Positions 38,368 to 48,150 of a DNA stretch of 64,000 bases are shown here, piece after piece (positions within the stretch are counted from its first letter, which is position 1; each line of letters starts with the position of its first letter). The notes under the pieces are model-generated. The model did not search any database, was not told the DNA's origin, and worked only from the letters and a program-made list of their open reading frames with translations. This stretch comes from Microbaculum sp051390635 (GTDB taxonomy: Bacteria; Pseudomonadota; Alphaproteobacteria; Rhizobiales; Tepidamorphaceae), in contig NZ_JBPODT010000001.1 of assembly GCF_051390635.1 (NCBI RefSeq), positions 806,001 through 870,000 of the forward strand, read 5' to 3'. The position numbers were made by a program, and so were the translations under genes.

Positions 38368-40047
38368 TCAGTTGCTATTCGATTTGGCGGTGACCTTGCG
38401 CCGCTCTTCGTCACGCAGCGCCGTCTTCAGCAGCTTGCCGACGGGACTGCGCGGCAGCGCGTCGCGGATCTCCAGATACTGCGGCATCTCGTGCTTGCCG
38501 ACCTTGTCGGCGAGGAACTGCCGCAGCGCGTCGAGATCCAGGTCGTCGGCGCCCTCGCGCAGTGCCACGAACGCCTTCGCCGCCTCGCCGCGGTAGTTGT
38601 CGGGCACACCGATGACCATCACTTCGGCGACCGAAGGGTGCTCGTAGATCGCCTGCTCGACCATCTGGGGATAGACGTTGAACCCGCCCGAGAGGATCAT
38701 GTCCTTCTTGCGGTCGACGATGTAGAAGTACCCGTCCTCGTCCATCGAGCCGATGTCGCCCGTCAGGAAATATCCGTCGACGAAGGCGGCTTCCGTCTCC
38801 TCGGGCCGGTTCCAGTAGCCGCGCGTGACGTTCGGCCCCTTGATCCGGATTTCACCGACTTCGCCCGGCTCGAGCACGCGCACGGGATCGTCGATAGCGA
38901 CGATGTTCAATTCGATACCCGGCATCGGCAGTCCGATGGAACCCGGCTTGGCCGCCCCGGTCGCCGGCAGGTTCGTGCCGGCGGGCGAGGTTTCCGTCAT
39001 GCCCCAGCCGCCGAGCAGTTTGTGGCCTGTCAGGTTCGCGAAGCGCCGTGCAACGTCCACCGGAAGCGGCGCACCGCCGGAGCCGCAATAGCGCAGGGAC
39101 GACAGATCGCGATCTTCGATGCCCGGCGAATTGACCAGCGCGATCCACATGGTCGGCACGCCAAGAAACACCGTGGCACGCAGATCCTCGATATCGCGCA
39201 GCGTCGTGTCGACGTCGAACCTCAGCCGCAGCAGGATTTCGTTCCCGGCCTTGATCTGGCGCAGGAGTATCGTGGTCAGCGCATAGATATGAAACAGCGG
39301 CAGGACGCAGATCACGCGGTCCTCGCCCGGCACCGACAGGTTCTGACCGTTGAACCACGTCTCGTAGATCGACGTCGCGGCGGTCAGGTTCGCGTGCGAA
39401 AGAATGGCGCCCTTGGGCAGGCCCGTCGTGCCGCCGGTATATTGCAGGACCGCGATATCGGAGCGCGCGATTTTCGGCCAGGCCTCCGGCGGCTGCGCTC
39501 CGCGCACATAGTCCGACCACCGGACGATCCTCGGGTCGGATGGAATCGGTTCGACGGGTATCGGCGGCGCGCCCCACGCGGCATCCACGCCAACGACGAT
39601 CCGGTCCAGATGGCCGGCCTCGAGCAGCGTGATCGCCATCGGGAGCATGGTCCCGATATCGGTCGTCACCAGGATGCGGGCGCCACTGTCCTGAAGTTTG
39701 TGGGCAAGCTCCCGCTCGGCATCGAGCGGGCTCAGCATGACCAGCCGCGCCCCCGCCTTGAGACCGCCGAAGAACGCGATCGGATGGAACGGCGAGTTGG
39801 GAAGATAGATCGCGATCGTGGTATCGCGACCGACCCCGGCGCGCAGGAACCCGGCGGCGGCGGTGTCGACCCACTTGGACAGCGCGTCGTAGGTGACGTC
39901 GACGCCGCGGTACTCGATCGCCCGCCGCGGACCGAAATCCGCGGCGGCCGTGTCGAACAGCTTAGGAATGGTGGAGGTATGAATCGGAGCGTCCCAGGAA
40001 ACGCCTGGCGGGTAGGATCTCTCCCAGGCGAAGGGACGCTTCGTCAT
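38368..40047 (-). CDS. pimA: Dicarboxylate/fatty acid--CoA ligase, PimA type
   Basis: ATP-dependent activation of the acid to its CoA thioester through an acyl-AMP. The 559-residue ANL-superfamily enzyme shows the P-loop-like YTGGTTGLPKGA, GGWGMTETSP, the YFLTGDIGSMDEDGYFYIVDRKKDMI block and a C-terminal PRSPVGKLLKTALR with the catalytic-type lysine. By order in the operon it corresponds to PimA, which activates odd- and even-chain dicarboxylates and fatty acids. It begins in a 4-base overlap with the pimF-type gene. The substrate is inferred from synteny. Confidence 0.87.
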   Translation of the reverse strand: MTKRPFAWERSYPPGVSWDAPIHTSTIPKLFDTAAADFGPRRAIEYRGVDVTYDALSKWVDTAAAGFLRAGVGRDTTIAIYLPNSPFHPIAFFGGLKAGARLVMLSPLDAERELAHKLQDSGARILVTTDIGTMLPMAITLLEAGHLDRIVVGVDAAWGAPPIPVEPIPSDPRIVRWSDYVRGAQPPEAWPKIARSDIAVLQYTGGTTGLPKGAILSHANLTAATSIYETWFNGQNLSVPGEDRVICVLPLFHIYALTTILLRQIKAGNEILLRLRFDVDTTLRDIEDLRATVFLGVPTMWIALVNSPGIEDRDLSSLRYCGSGGAPLPVDVARRFANLTGHKLLGGWGMTETSPAGTNLPATGAAKPGSIGLPMPGIELNIVAIDDPVRVLEPGEVGEIRIKGPNVTRGYWNRPEETEAAFVDGYFLTGDIGSMDEDGYFYIVDRKKDMILSGGFNVYPQMVEQAIYEHPSVAEVMVIGVPDNYRGEAAKAFVALREGADDLDLDALRQFLADKVGKHEMPQYLEIRDALPRSPVGKLLKTALRDEERRKVTAKSNSN

Positions 40048-42161
40048 GCCGTCCGTTCTTTGTCCTTGCCGTAGGCCGCGAAGGTCGATCCTTCATCGGC
40101 GAGGCGATCGAGCAGCGGCGCCGGCTTCAGGGCCGCGTTGCCGGAAACCTCGGCGTAATGGGCGAGACGGTCTCGGACATGCTTCAGCCCGACCTGATCG
40201 GCGTAGAACATCGGACCGCCGCGCCAGACCGGGAAACCGTATCCGTTGACCCAGACGACGTCTATATCGCCGGGCCGCTGGGCGACGCCCTCGTCGAGGA
40301 TCTTCGCCCCCTCGCTGATCATCGGATAGATCAGCCGCTCGACGATTTCCTCGTCGCCAATCTCGCGACGTTCGATCCCGTGCCTGGCCGCCGTCTCCAC
40401 GATCAGCGCCTCGACTTCCGGGTCGGGACTGCCGGCGCGGGCGCCCTTCTCGTAGATATAGAAGCCGCGGCCGGTCTTCTGGCCGAAGCGGCCCATCTCG
40501 CACAGGGCATCGGCGATGTCCGCCTTGCCGCCATCGGCCGTCGCGCCCATCTGCTTGCGGATGCGCCAGCCGATATCGAGACCGGCGAGGTCGCCCATGG
40601 CGAACGGCCCCATCGGAAAGCCGAAGCCGGTGATCGCCTTGTCGACCTGTTGCGGCGTCGCGCCCTCCAGCAGCAGACGCTCGGTTTCGAGCGAGCGGGC
40701 GCGCAGCATGCGATTGCCGACGAAGCCGAAGCAGACGCCGACGACAACCGGCACCTTCTTGATCTTGCGCCCGACATCGATCGCGGTCGCCAGCACCTCC
40801 GGCGCCGTCTCCGCGCCGCGCACGATCTCCAGCAGCTTCATCACGTTCGCCGGGCTGAAGAAATGCGTACCGAGCACGGAGCTCGGGCGCTTCGTCATGT
40901 TCGCGATAGCGTTGACGTCGAGATAGGAGGTATTGGTGGCCAGAACCGCCGTCGGCTTGGCGATCTCGTCGAGCTTAGAGAAGATCTGCTTCTTGATATC
41001 CATTTCCTCGAACACCGCCTCGATGATGAGGTCGGCGTCCGCGACGTCGTTCATATCGGTGCTGCCGGTCAGCAGGCTCATGCGCTGCTTGACGTCGGCC
41101 TCGGTCATCCGTCCGCGCGACACCGAGATGTTGTAGTTCTTCTCGATCGTGCCGAAGCCGCGATCCAGCGCCTCCTGCGAGGTCTCGACGATGGTGACCG
41201 GGATGCCGGCATTGGCGAAGTTCATCGAAATGCCGCCGCCCATGGTTCCGGCACCGATGACGGCGACCTTCTCGACCGTGCGCGGTTTCGTGCCCTTCGG
41301 CATGTCGAGCACCTTGGCGGCCTGGCGCTCGGCGAAGAATAGGTGGCGCTGCGCCTTCGACTGATCGCCGGCCACGAGCTTCATGAACGCATCGCGCTCG
41401 CGCTTCAGGCCTTCCTCGAACGGCAGCTCGAACGACAGCTTCACCGCCTCGACGCAGGCGTGCGGCGCCTCGAGCCCGCGCGCCCGCGCGGTCAGCTTGG
41501 CGGCCGCCTCGTTGAACGCCGTCGGATCGGCCTTGACGTCGGCCAGCTTGTCGTCGCGATCGCTGACGCGAACCGGTTCCTTGCCTTCGGCACCGACCTT
41601 TTTCGCCAGCACAACGGCCGCCTGCGTCAGGTCTCCGGTGGCGATCTCGTCGATCGCGCCGAGCTTAAGGGCTTTCTCGGCGGCGACAGGATCGCCGCTG
41701 ACGATGATCTTCAGGGCCTCGATCGCGCCGATGAGGCGCGGCAGGCGCTGCGTGCCCCCGGCACCGGGAAGGATGCCGAGCTTCACCTCCGGAAGTCCGA
41801 CCCGCGTGCCGGGCGCCGCGATGCGATGATGACAGCCGAGCGCGACCTCGAAGCCGCCTCCGAGCACGGTGCCGTGCAGCGCGGCGACGACCGGCTTCGG
41901 CATCGCCTCGATGGCATTGATCATCTCGATCAGGGCCGGCGGCTGCGGCGGCTTGCCGAATTCCGTGATGTCGGCGCCGGCCGAAAAGGTGCGGCCTGCG
42001 CAAGCCAGCACGATCGCCTTGACGTCCGCCTCGTCGCGCAACGCTGCCATCGCGTCGAAAACGCCCTTGCGCACCGCATGGCTCAAGGCGTTGACCGGCG
42101 GATTGTCGATCGTCACGACGGCGACGTCGCCGTCCCTGGTTACGCTTACGACGTCGCTCAT
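40044..42161 (-). CDS. pimF: Bifunctional enoyl-CoA hydratase / 3-hydroxyacyl-CoA dehydrogenase, PimF type
   Basis: A 705-residue fusion. The N-terminal crotonase domain has TFSAGADITEFG, GTVLGGGFEVALGCHHRIA and the glutamate-bearing LPEVKLGILPGAGGTQRLPRL. The NAD-binding 3-hydroxyacyl-CoA dehydrogenase domain starts near residue 295 with VAVIGAGTMGGGISMNFANAG and has LGTHFFSPANVMKLLEIV with the catalytic histidine. C-terminal dehydrogenase repeats follow (GRFGQKTGRGFYIYEKG). The ATG at 42161 is chosen because MSDVVSVTRDGDVAVVTIDNPP is the usual N-terminus. It is first in the pim operon and faces iclR across 245 bases with a palindromic operator candidate. Confidence 0.91.
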   Translation of the reverse strand: MSDVVSVTRDGDVAVVTIDNPPVNALSHAVRKGVFDAMAALRDEADVKAIVLACAGRTFSAGADITEFGKPPQPPALIEMINAIEAMPKPVVAALHGTVLGGGFEVALGCHHRIAAPGTRVGLPEVKLGILPGAGGTQRLPRLIGAIEALKIIVSGDPVAAEKALKLGAIDEIATGDLTQAAVVLAKKVGAEGKEPVRVSDRDDKLADVKADPTAFNEAAAKLTARARGLEAPHACVEAVKLSFELPFEEGLKRERDAFMKLVAGDQSKAQRHLFFAERQAAKVLDMPKGTKPRTVEKVAVIGAGTMGGGISMNFANAGIPVTIVETSQEALDRGFGTIEKNYNISVSRGRMTEADVKQRMSLLTGSTDMNDVADADLIIEAVFEEMDIKKQIFSKLDEIAKPTAVLATNTSYLDVNAIANMTKRPSSVLGTHFFSPANVMKLLEIVRGAETAPEVLATAIDVGRKIKKVPVVVGVCFGFVGNRMLRARSLETERLLLEGATPQQVDKAITGFGFPMGPFAMGDLAGLDIGWRIRKQMGATADGGKADIADALCEMGRFGQKTGRGFYIYEKGARAGSPDPEVEALIVETAARHGIERREIGDEEIVERLIYPMISEGAKILDEGVAQRPGDIDVVWVNGYGFPVWRGGPMFYADQVGLKHVRDRLAHYAEVSGNAALKPAPLLDRLADEGSTFAAYGKDKERTA

Positions 42162-42320
42162 CAAAGTCTCCACTGAATCTCGGTTGGGCACATACACCGG
42201 CACTTGCCGGCCTCAGCCGTCCCAACTAAGCGAACGTCGTTCCCCTCGCAAGCACCCCTCCCCGTCCGCCCCGGAAACGGGACAATAGAACGCGCCAAGG
42301 TCATGTCCTTCCGGATGCTC

Positions 42321-42337
42321 ATTTCGCTGTGCGAAAT
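42321..42337. promoter_or_regulatory. Palindromic operator candidate for the IclR regulator
   Basis: ATTTCGC TGT GCGAAAT is a perfect 7-3-7 inverted repeat in the divergent region between pimF and iclR, 70 bases before the iclR start. Its size and the TTCGC...GCGAA half-sites are in the style of IclR-family operators. It would be placed to control both the pim operon and the iclR-liv operon. Binding is inferred. Confidence 0.65.
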
Positions 42338-42406
42338 TAGATTTTACAAATTGACCTGAACGCTAGAAACTGTTGCACTGCTTGTCAACGTAGGGGACAG
42401 GACAAC

Positions 42407-43339
42407 GTGACAGGGCCGGGCAGCACCAGGAACGCGGGACCGATCGACGAGCCCGGACCCGTCGCGCCGGAGCACGACCGCAAATTCGTCGTCGCGCTGG
42501 CGCGCGGCCTGGAAGTGATGCGGGTTTTCCGTGCGCGTGACGGCCTGCTCGGCAATGCCGAGATCGCCGAGCGTACGGGTTTGCCCAAGCCGACCGTCTC
42601 CCGGCTGACCTATACGCTGACCAGGCTCGGCTACCTCGTCCACGTTCCGCGCTTCAACAAGTACCAGCTCGCGCCGGCCGCGATGGCGCTCGGCTACACC
42701 GCGCTTGCCCATATCGGCATCCGCCACATCGCCCGCCCCTACATGCAGGGCCTGGCCGACTACGCCACGGCCTCGGTCGCGCTCGGCGCGCGTGACCGGC
42801 TTGCCGTCATCTACGTCCAGCACTGCCTGTCGAGTTCGATCCAGCAGGCCCGCCTCGATGTTGGCTCACGTATTCCGATCGCGACCACCGCCATCGGCCG
42901 CGCGCTGATTTCCGTGATGCCGGACGAGGAACGCGGAGAGTTGTTCGAACGCCTCGCCGAGCGAGCCGGTGACGATTGGCCGGAAATGCGCGACGGCATA
43001 GACAGGGCGATGACGGAGATCCGCAAGCACGGCTTCACCTGGTCCGTGGGCGAATGGATCGAGGACGTCAACGGCGTCGCCGCACCGATCGTCATGCCCG
43101 ACGGTTCGGGTGTTTATGCGTTCAATTGCGGAGCGCCATCCTATAGCCTGTCCCGGGACAGGCTGGTGAACGACATCGGACCGCGCCTTCTGGAAATGGT
43201 GCGGACGGTGGAATCGATCTTGAGTGGTCGCGCAGACGGCCTCGACGATGAAGAAAACTATCGCACACCCGTCTTCCAGGGAGGAACGCGTGCCCAATCC
43301 AGCGCGGGAGGCCGTAGCGCGCGCCGTCGGCGCAGCTGA
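42407..43339 (+). CDS. IclR-family transcriptional regulator
   Basis: A 310-residue regulator with an N-terminal winged HTH (GNAEIAERTGLPKPTVSRLTYTLTRLGYL, about residues 47-75) and the C-terminal IclR effector domain (GSRIPIATTAIGRALISV; GEWIEDVNGVAAPIV). The GTG at 42407 has an AGGA site. Its last 50 bases overlap the chosen start of livG, so the regulator is made from the same transcript as the transporter. Position between the pim and liv operons suggests it senses a carboxylic acid or its CoA ester. Confidence 0.9.
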   Translation: MTGPGSTRNAGPIDEPGPVAPEHDRKFVVALARGLEVMRVFRARDGLLGNAEIAERTGLPKPTVSRLTYTLTRLGYLVHVPRFNKYQLAPAAMALGYTALAHIGIRHIARPYMQGLADYATASVALGARDRLAVIYVQHCLSSSIQQARLDVGSRIPIATTAIGRALISVMPDEERGELFERLAERAGDDWPEMRDGIDRAMTEIRKHGFTWSVGEWIEDVNGVAAPIVMPDGSGVYAFNCGAPSYSLSRDRLVNDIGPRLLEMVRTVESILSGRADGLDDEENYRTPVFQGGTRAQSSAGGRSARRRRS

Positions 43340-44107
43340 CTACGTTGCGTCACGGCAGCCGCTGTTGACCTTCGACTCGGTCGCGATCCGCTTCGGCGGC
43401 ATAGTCGCGCTCGACGGTATTTCCTTCGAAATCGCGCCGGGCGAGATTCTCGGTCTGATCGGTCCGAACGGAGCCGGCAAGACGACGCTGTTCAACTGCG
43501 TCAGCCGTCTGTACACCCCGGACGAAGGCGACATCCGTTTCCAGGGCGAAAGCCTGATGGCACTCTCGGCCCATCGGATCGCCCGGCTCGGCATCACCCG
43601 CACCTTCCAGAACCTCGCGCTGTTTCGAACGATGTCGGTTCGCGACAACGTGCTGGTCGGCACGCATCCGCGCACGGGCGGCAACTTCCTGAGCGACGCG
43701 ATCGGACTGAACCGTCCGTCAGCCAGCGGCGCGGAACTCGACGACCTGCTGCACGACATGGGTCTGACGGATGTCGCCGGTCGCGTCGTCTCGGATCTGC
43801 CGACCGGCACACAGAAGCGCGTCGAGCTCGCCCGCGCGCTTGCCGGCCGACCCAGACTTCTGCTTCTGGACGAGCCGGCCGGCGGCCTGACGCACAGCGA
43901 GGTCGACGAGCTGGGCGAACTGATCCGCCGCATCCGCGACCAGCGCGGCGTCACCGTGCTGCTGGTCGAGCATCACATGGGCCTCGTCATGGCGATTTCC
44001 GACACCGTGGTCGCCCTCGACTTCGGCCGCAAGATCGCGGAGGGCTCGCCGGCCGAAGTCCAGAACGATCCGGAAGTGATCCGCGCCTACCTGGGGAGCA
44101 GCCACCG

Positions 44108-44111
<4 letters not shown>
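43290..44111 (+). CDS. livG: Branched-chain-type ABC transporter ATP-binding protein LivG
   Basis: Cytoplasmic ATPase of a HAAT-family importer, 273 residues. Walker A is GPNGAGKTT, the signature region reads LPTGTQKRVELARALA (a variant of the usual LSGGQ) and Walker B is LLLLDEPAGGL. The LivG-type C-terminus is HHMGLVMAISDTVVALDFGRKIAEG. The GTG at 43290 is chosen for its GGGAGGAAC ribosome site; ATGs further upstream lie within the iclR coding sequence. It overlaps livF by 4 bases. The substrate may be an aromatic or dicarboxylic acid rather than an amino acid, given the context. Confidence 0.9.
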
Positions 44112-44824
<713 letters not shown>

Positions 44825-44836
44825 CGGGAAACGGGT

Positions 44837-45715
44837 ATGGAGCTTTTCCTGCATCAGGTACTGGCCGGTCTCGCCACCGGGGGCATCTACGCCTGCATGG
44901 CCCTGGCCATCGTCATGATCTACCAGGCAATCCACCATCTCAACTTCGCCCAGGGCGAGATGGCGATGTTCTCGACCTTCGTCGCCTGGCAGCTCATCGA
45001 GTGGGGGGTGCCCTACTGGGGCGCCTTCTTCTTGACGATCGGCCTGTCCTTCGTCGCCGGCGTCGTCATCGAGCGCACCGTGTTCAAGCCGTTACACCGC
45101 GCGCCGGTGCTCGCCCACATCGTCGCCTTCATCGCGCTGTTCGCGATCTTCAATTCGCTGGCCGGTTTCATCTGGGACTTCACCATCAAGTCCTTCCCGA
45201 CACCGTTCGGCCAGCAGTCGCTGTTCGGCGGCGGACTGATCGGCGCGCACGACGCCGGCATGATCGCCGTCACGCTGGTGCTGCTGGTGCTCCTGTTCCT
45301 GTTCTTCCGCAACACCCGCGTCGGGCTTGCCATGCGGGCGGCCGCCACCAATCCCGAGTCCGCCCGCCTCGTCGGCGTCCGCGTCGGCTGGATGATCGCG
45401 CTCGGCTGGGGCATGGCCGCTGCGATCGGCGCGGTGGCCGGCATGATGATCGCGCCCGTCGTCTTCCTCGAGCCCAACATGATGCTGTCGATCCTGATCT
45501 ACGGCTTCGCCGGCGCCGTCGTCGGCGGCCTGACGAGCCCGGGCGGTGCGGTGATCGGCGGTTTCGCCGTAGGCATCATCGAGAACCTGGCCGGCACCTT
45601 CATTCCCGTGGTCGGGCCGGAACTGAAACTGACGATCGCGCTCACGCTGATCGTCACCGTGCTGATGTTCAAGCCGACAGGGCTGTTCGGCGCCCGTGTC
45701 GTGACGAGGGTATGA
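44837..45715 (+). CDS. livH: Branched-chain-type ABC transporter permease LivH
   Basis: Inner-membrane permease, 292 residues with about eight hydrophobic segments. GGIYACMALAIVMIYQAIHHLNFAQGEMAMFSTF is the usual LivH opening region, and the EAA-like loop near AATNPESARLVGVRVG couples to the ATPases. It overlaps livM by 4 bases. Confidence 0.94.
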   Translation: MELFLHQVLAGLATGGIYACMALAIVMIYQAIHHLNFAQGEMAMFSTFVAWQLIEWGVPYWGAFFLTIGLSFVAGVVIERTVFKPLHRAPVLAHIVAFIALFAIFNSLAGFIWDFTIKSFPTPFGQQSLFGGGLIGAHDAGMIAVTLVLLVLLFLFFRNTRVGLAMRAAATNPESARLVGVRVGWMIALGWGMAAAIGAVAGMMIAPVVFLEPNMMLSILIYGFAGAVVGGLTSPGGAVIGGFAVGIIENLAGTFIPVVGPELKLTIALTLIVTVLMFKPTGLFGARVVTRV

Positions 45716-46749
45716 TGGCGATGGAACGCACCATGGCGTCCGACCGACCGGCGAAATCGCAAGGCGCCGGCGCGCCCGCGACCCGCACCGGCATCCCGCT
45801 GGGATGGCAGCGCGCCGCCCTTGCCGTGGGCCTGATCGTCGCCGTGGTCCTGCCCTTCGTCGTGAAGAACTTCACGATCTTCCAGTTCACCACGGTGATG
45901 ATCTACGCGATCGCCATACTGGGCCTCAGCCTCCTGACCGGCTTCAACGGCCAGTTCTCGCTCGGCCACTCCACCTTCGTGGCGATCGGCGCCTATACGA
46001 CGGCGATCCTGATGGAATTCGCCGGCATGGGCTTCTACTGGACGCTGCCGATCGCCGCGCTCGTCTGCTTCGTTTTCGGATTCCTGTTCGGCCTGCCGGC
46101 TCTGAGGCTGGAAAGCATATACCTTGCGCTCGCCACCTTCGCGCTCGCCGTCGCCACGCCGCAGCTGCTCAAGCTCACGCCGCTCGAACCCTGGACCGGC
46201 GGGGTCCAGGGCCTGCTCGTCTTCAAGCCGGAGGCGCCCTTCGGTCTGCCGCTCAATTCGGACCAGTGGATGTACTTCGTCACGCTGGCGGTCGGCCTTG
46301 GGCTGGCGGTCTGCGCCGTCAACCTGGTCAACAGCCGGTCGGGCCGCGCCATGAAGGCGATCCGCGACAACCCGATCGCGGCCCGCGCCATGGGCATCAA
46401 CATCGCCCTCTACAAGACGACGACCTTCGGCGTCAGCGCGGCCTATGCCGGCATCGCCGGATCGTTGTCGGCGGTGGTGGTGCAGTTCGTCGCGCCCGAC
46501 AGCTTCACCTTCACGCTGGCCATCGGCCTGTTCGTCGGTCTCGTCATCGGCGGCGTGGGAACCATCACCGGCGCGCTGTTCGGCGGGCTGTTCCTGGTTT
46601 TCGTGCCGAATATCGCCGAGGAGGTCTCCAAGGGCCTCGCCGGCGCGGTCTACGGCGTGATCCTGCTCCTGGTGATCTACCTGATGCCGACCGGTGCGGT
46701 CGGCCTCATTCGTACTGCCGTCCTGAAACTCGCAACACGGCGTCGCTGA
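45712..46749 (+). CDS. livM: Branched-chain-type ABC transporter permease LivM
   Basis: Second inner-membrane permease, 345 residues, with about nine hydrophobic segments. The markers LLTGFNGQFSLGHSTFVAIGAYT and AIRDNPIAARAMGINIALYKTTTF are LivM-typical. The ATG at 45712 overlaps the livH stop; ATG codons at 45715 and 45721 are alternatives. The binding-protein gene follows after 27 bases. Confidence 0.93.
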   Translation: MMAMERTMASDRPAKSQGAGAPATRTGIPLGWQRAALAVGLIVAVVLPFVVKNFTIFQFTTVMIYAIAILGLSLLTGFNGQFSLGHSTFVAIGAYTTAILMEFAGMGFYWTLPIAALVCFVFGFLFGLPALRLESIYLALATFALAVATPQLLKLTPLEPWTGGVQGLLVFKPEAPFGLPLNSDQWMYFVTLAVGLGLAVCAVNLVNSRSGRAMKAIRDNPIAARAMGINIALYKTTTFGVSAAYAGIAGSLSAVVVQFVAPDSFTFTLAIGLFVGLVIGGVGTITGALFGGLFLVFVPNIAEEVSKGLAGAVYGVILLLVIYLMPTGAVGLIRTAVLKLATRRR

Positions 46750-46776
46750 AGACGCCGGCAATCTGGGAGGAAAGCA

Positions 46777-47994
46777 ATGAGAATTCGCAGCTACGTCACC
46801 TTGACGGGACTCGCGGGCGCGCTCGCGCTCGCCGCCGGTCCTGCCGGCGCGCAGCAATACGACCCCGGCGCGACCGACACGACCATCAAGATCGGCAATA
46901 TCAATCCCTATAGCGGCCCGGCGTCCGCCTACGGCACGATCGGCAAGACCCTGGCCGCCTATTTCGACAAGGTGAACAAGGAAGGCGGCATCAACGGCCG
47001 CCAGATCGAGTTCATTTCCTATGACGACGGCTACAGCCCGCCCAAGGCGGTCGAGCAGGCGCGGAAGCTCGTCGAGAGCGACGAGGTGCTGCTCATCTTC
47101 CAGAGCCTCGGCACGCCGTCGAATTCGGCGATCCACAAATACATGAACGTCAAGAAGGTGCCCCAGCTCTTCGTCGCCACCGGCGCCACCAAGTGGGGCG
47201 ATCCGGAGAACTTCCCCTGGACCATGGGCTGGCAGCCCAACTACCAGAGCGAAGGCCGCATCTACGCGACCTACATCAAGGAAAACCATCCCGACGCCAA
47301 GATCGCCGTGCTGTTCCAGAACGACGACTACGGCAAGGACCTGCTGAAGGGACTGACGGACGGGCTCGGCGACAAGGCGTCGATGATTGTCGCCGAAGTA
47401 CCCTACGAGACGTCGGACCCGACCATCGACTCGCAGATGATCAAGCTTAAGGACTCCGGCGCCGACGTGCTGGTGACCATCGCCACACCGAAGTTCGCCG
47501 CGCAGTCGATCCGCAAGGTCGCCGAACTCGACTGGCAACCGGTCCACATCGTCAACAACGTCTCGCAGTCGGTCGGCGGCGTGCTGAAGCCGGCCGGCCT
47601 GGACAACGCCACCGGTGTCCTGTCGACGGGCTACCTGAAGGACCCGACCGACCCGCAATGGAAGGACGACCCGGCCTATGCCGACTGGTCCGCGTTCATG
47701 GACGAGTATTATCCCGACGGCGACAAGACCTCGAGCTTCACCGTCTACGGCTACACCGTCGGGCAGACGCTCAAGCAGGTTCTCGAGCAAGCCGGCGACG
47801 ACCTGACCCGCGCCAATGTCATGAAGCAGGCTGCCAGCCTGCGCGGGCTGGAACTGCCGATGGCCCTGCCCGGCATCATCGTCAACACCTCCGAGACGGA
47901 CTTCTTCCCGATCGAGCAGATGCAGATGATGAAGTTCAACGGCGAGCGCTGGGAGATGTTCGGTCCCGTGATCTCCGGCGAGGTTCGGAGTTAA
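46777..47994 (+). CDS. Branched-chain-type ABC transporter substrate-binding protein
   Basis: Periplasmic receptor of the importer, 405 residues, with a signal peptide ending near AGAQQ (residue 26) and a type 1 binding-protein (Peripla_BP_6) fold: IKIGNINPYSGPASAYGTIG, GGINGRQIEFISYDDGYSPPKAVEQARKLVE and AVLFQNDDYGKDLLKGL. A strong GGGAGG site precedes the ATG. It is the last gene of the iclR-liv operon, ahead of a clear terminator. Similar proteins often bind aromatic or dicarboxylic acids in catabolic clusters; the ligand here is not determined. Confidence 0.92.
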   Translation: MRIRSYVTLTGLAGALALAAGPAGAQQYDPGATDTTIKIGNINPYSGPASAYGTIGKTLAAYFDKVNKEGGINGRQIEFISYDDGYSPPKAVEQARKLVESDEVLLIFQSLGTPSNSAIHKYMNVKKVPQLFVATGATKWGDPENFPWTMGWQPNYQSEGRIYATYIKENHPDAKIAVLFQNDDYGKDLLKGLTDGLGDKASMIVAEVPYETSDPTIDSQMIKLKDSGADVLVTIATPKFAAQSIRKVAELDWQPVHIVNNVSQSVGGVLKPAGLDNATGVLSTGYLKDPTDPQWKDDPAYADWSAFMDEYYPDGDKTSSFTVYGYTVGQTLKQVLEQAGDDLTRANVMKQAASLRGLELPMALPGIIVNTSETDFFPIEQMQMMKFNGERWEMFGPVISGEVRS

Positions 47995-48022
47995 TCCGGG
48001 CGGAACGACGCACGCGTTTTCG

Positions 48023-48053
48023 GCGCCGGGCCGCACGGCCCGGCGCTTTTCTT
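48023..48053 (+). terminator. Rho-independent terminator after the liv operon
   Basis: GCGCCGGGCC (48023-48032) pairs perfectly with GGCCCGGCGC (48037-48046) around GCAC and is followed by TTTTCTT. It lies 29 bases after the binding-protein stop and separates the liv operon from the transhydrogenase gene. Confidence 0.9.
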
Positions 48054-48150
48054 CCGAAAGGGCCGAAGCGGCACCCTGACGCGGACATCGCCATTCGTCC
48101 GCCGCGGGCTATGATGCCCCCTCGATAGCAGCGGGTGCGAAAGGAACACC

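Noticed and set aside
42162..42406. A small gene in the pimF-iclR gap
   Set aside because: Only short frames with no ribosome site; the region is better explained as divergent promoters plus the IclR-type palindrome.
45499..48036. Minus-strand open frame of about 845 codons opposite livH, livM and the binding-protein gene
   Set aside because: Same shadow effect; three well-defined transporter genes occupy the plus strand and the antisense product has no domain.
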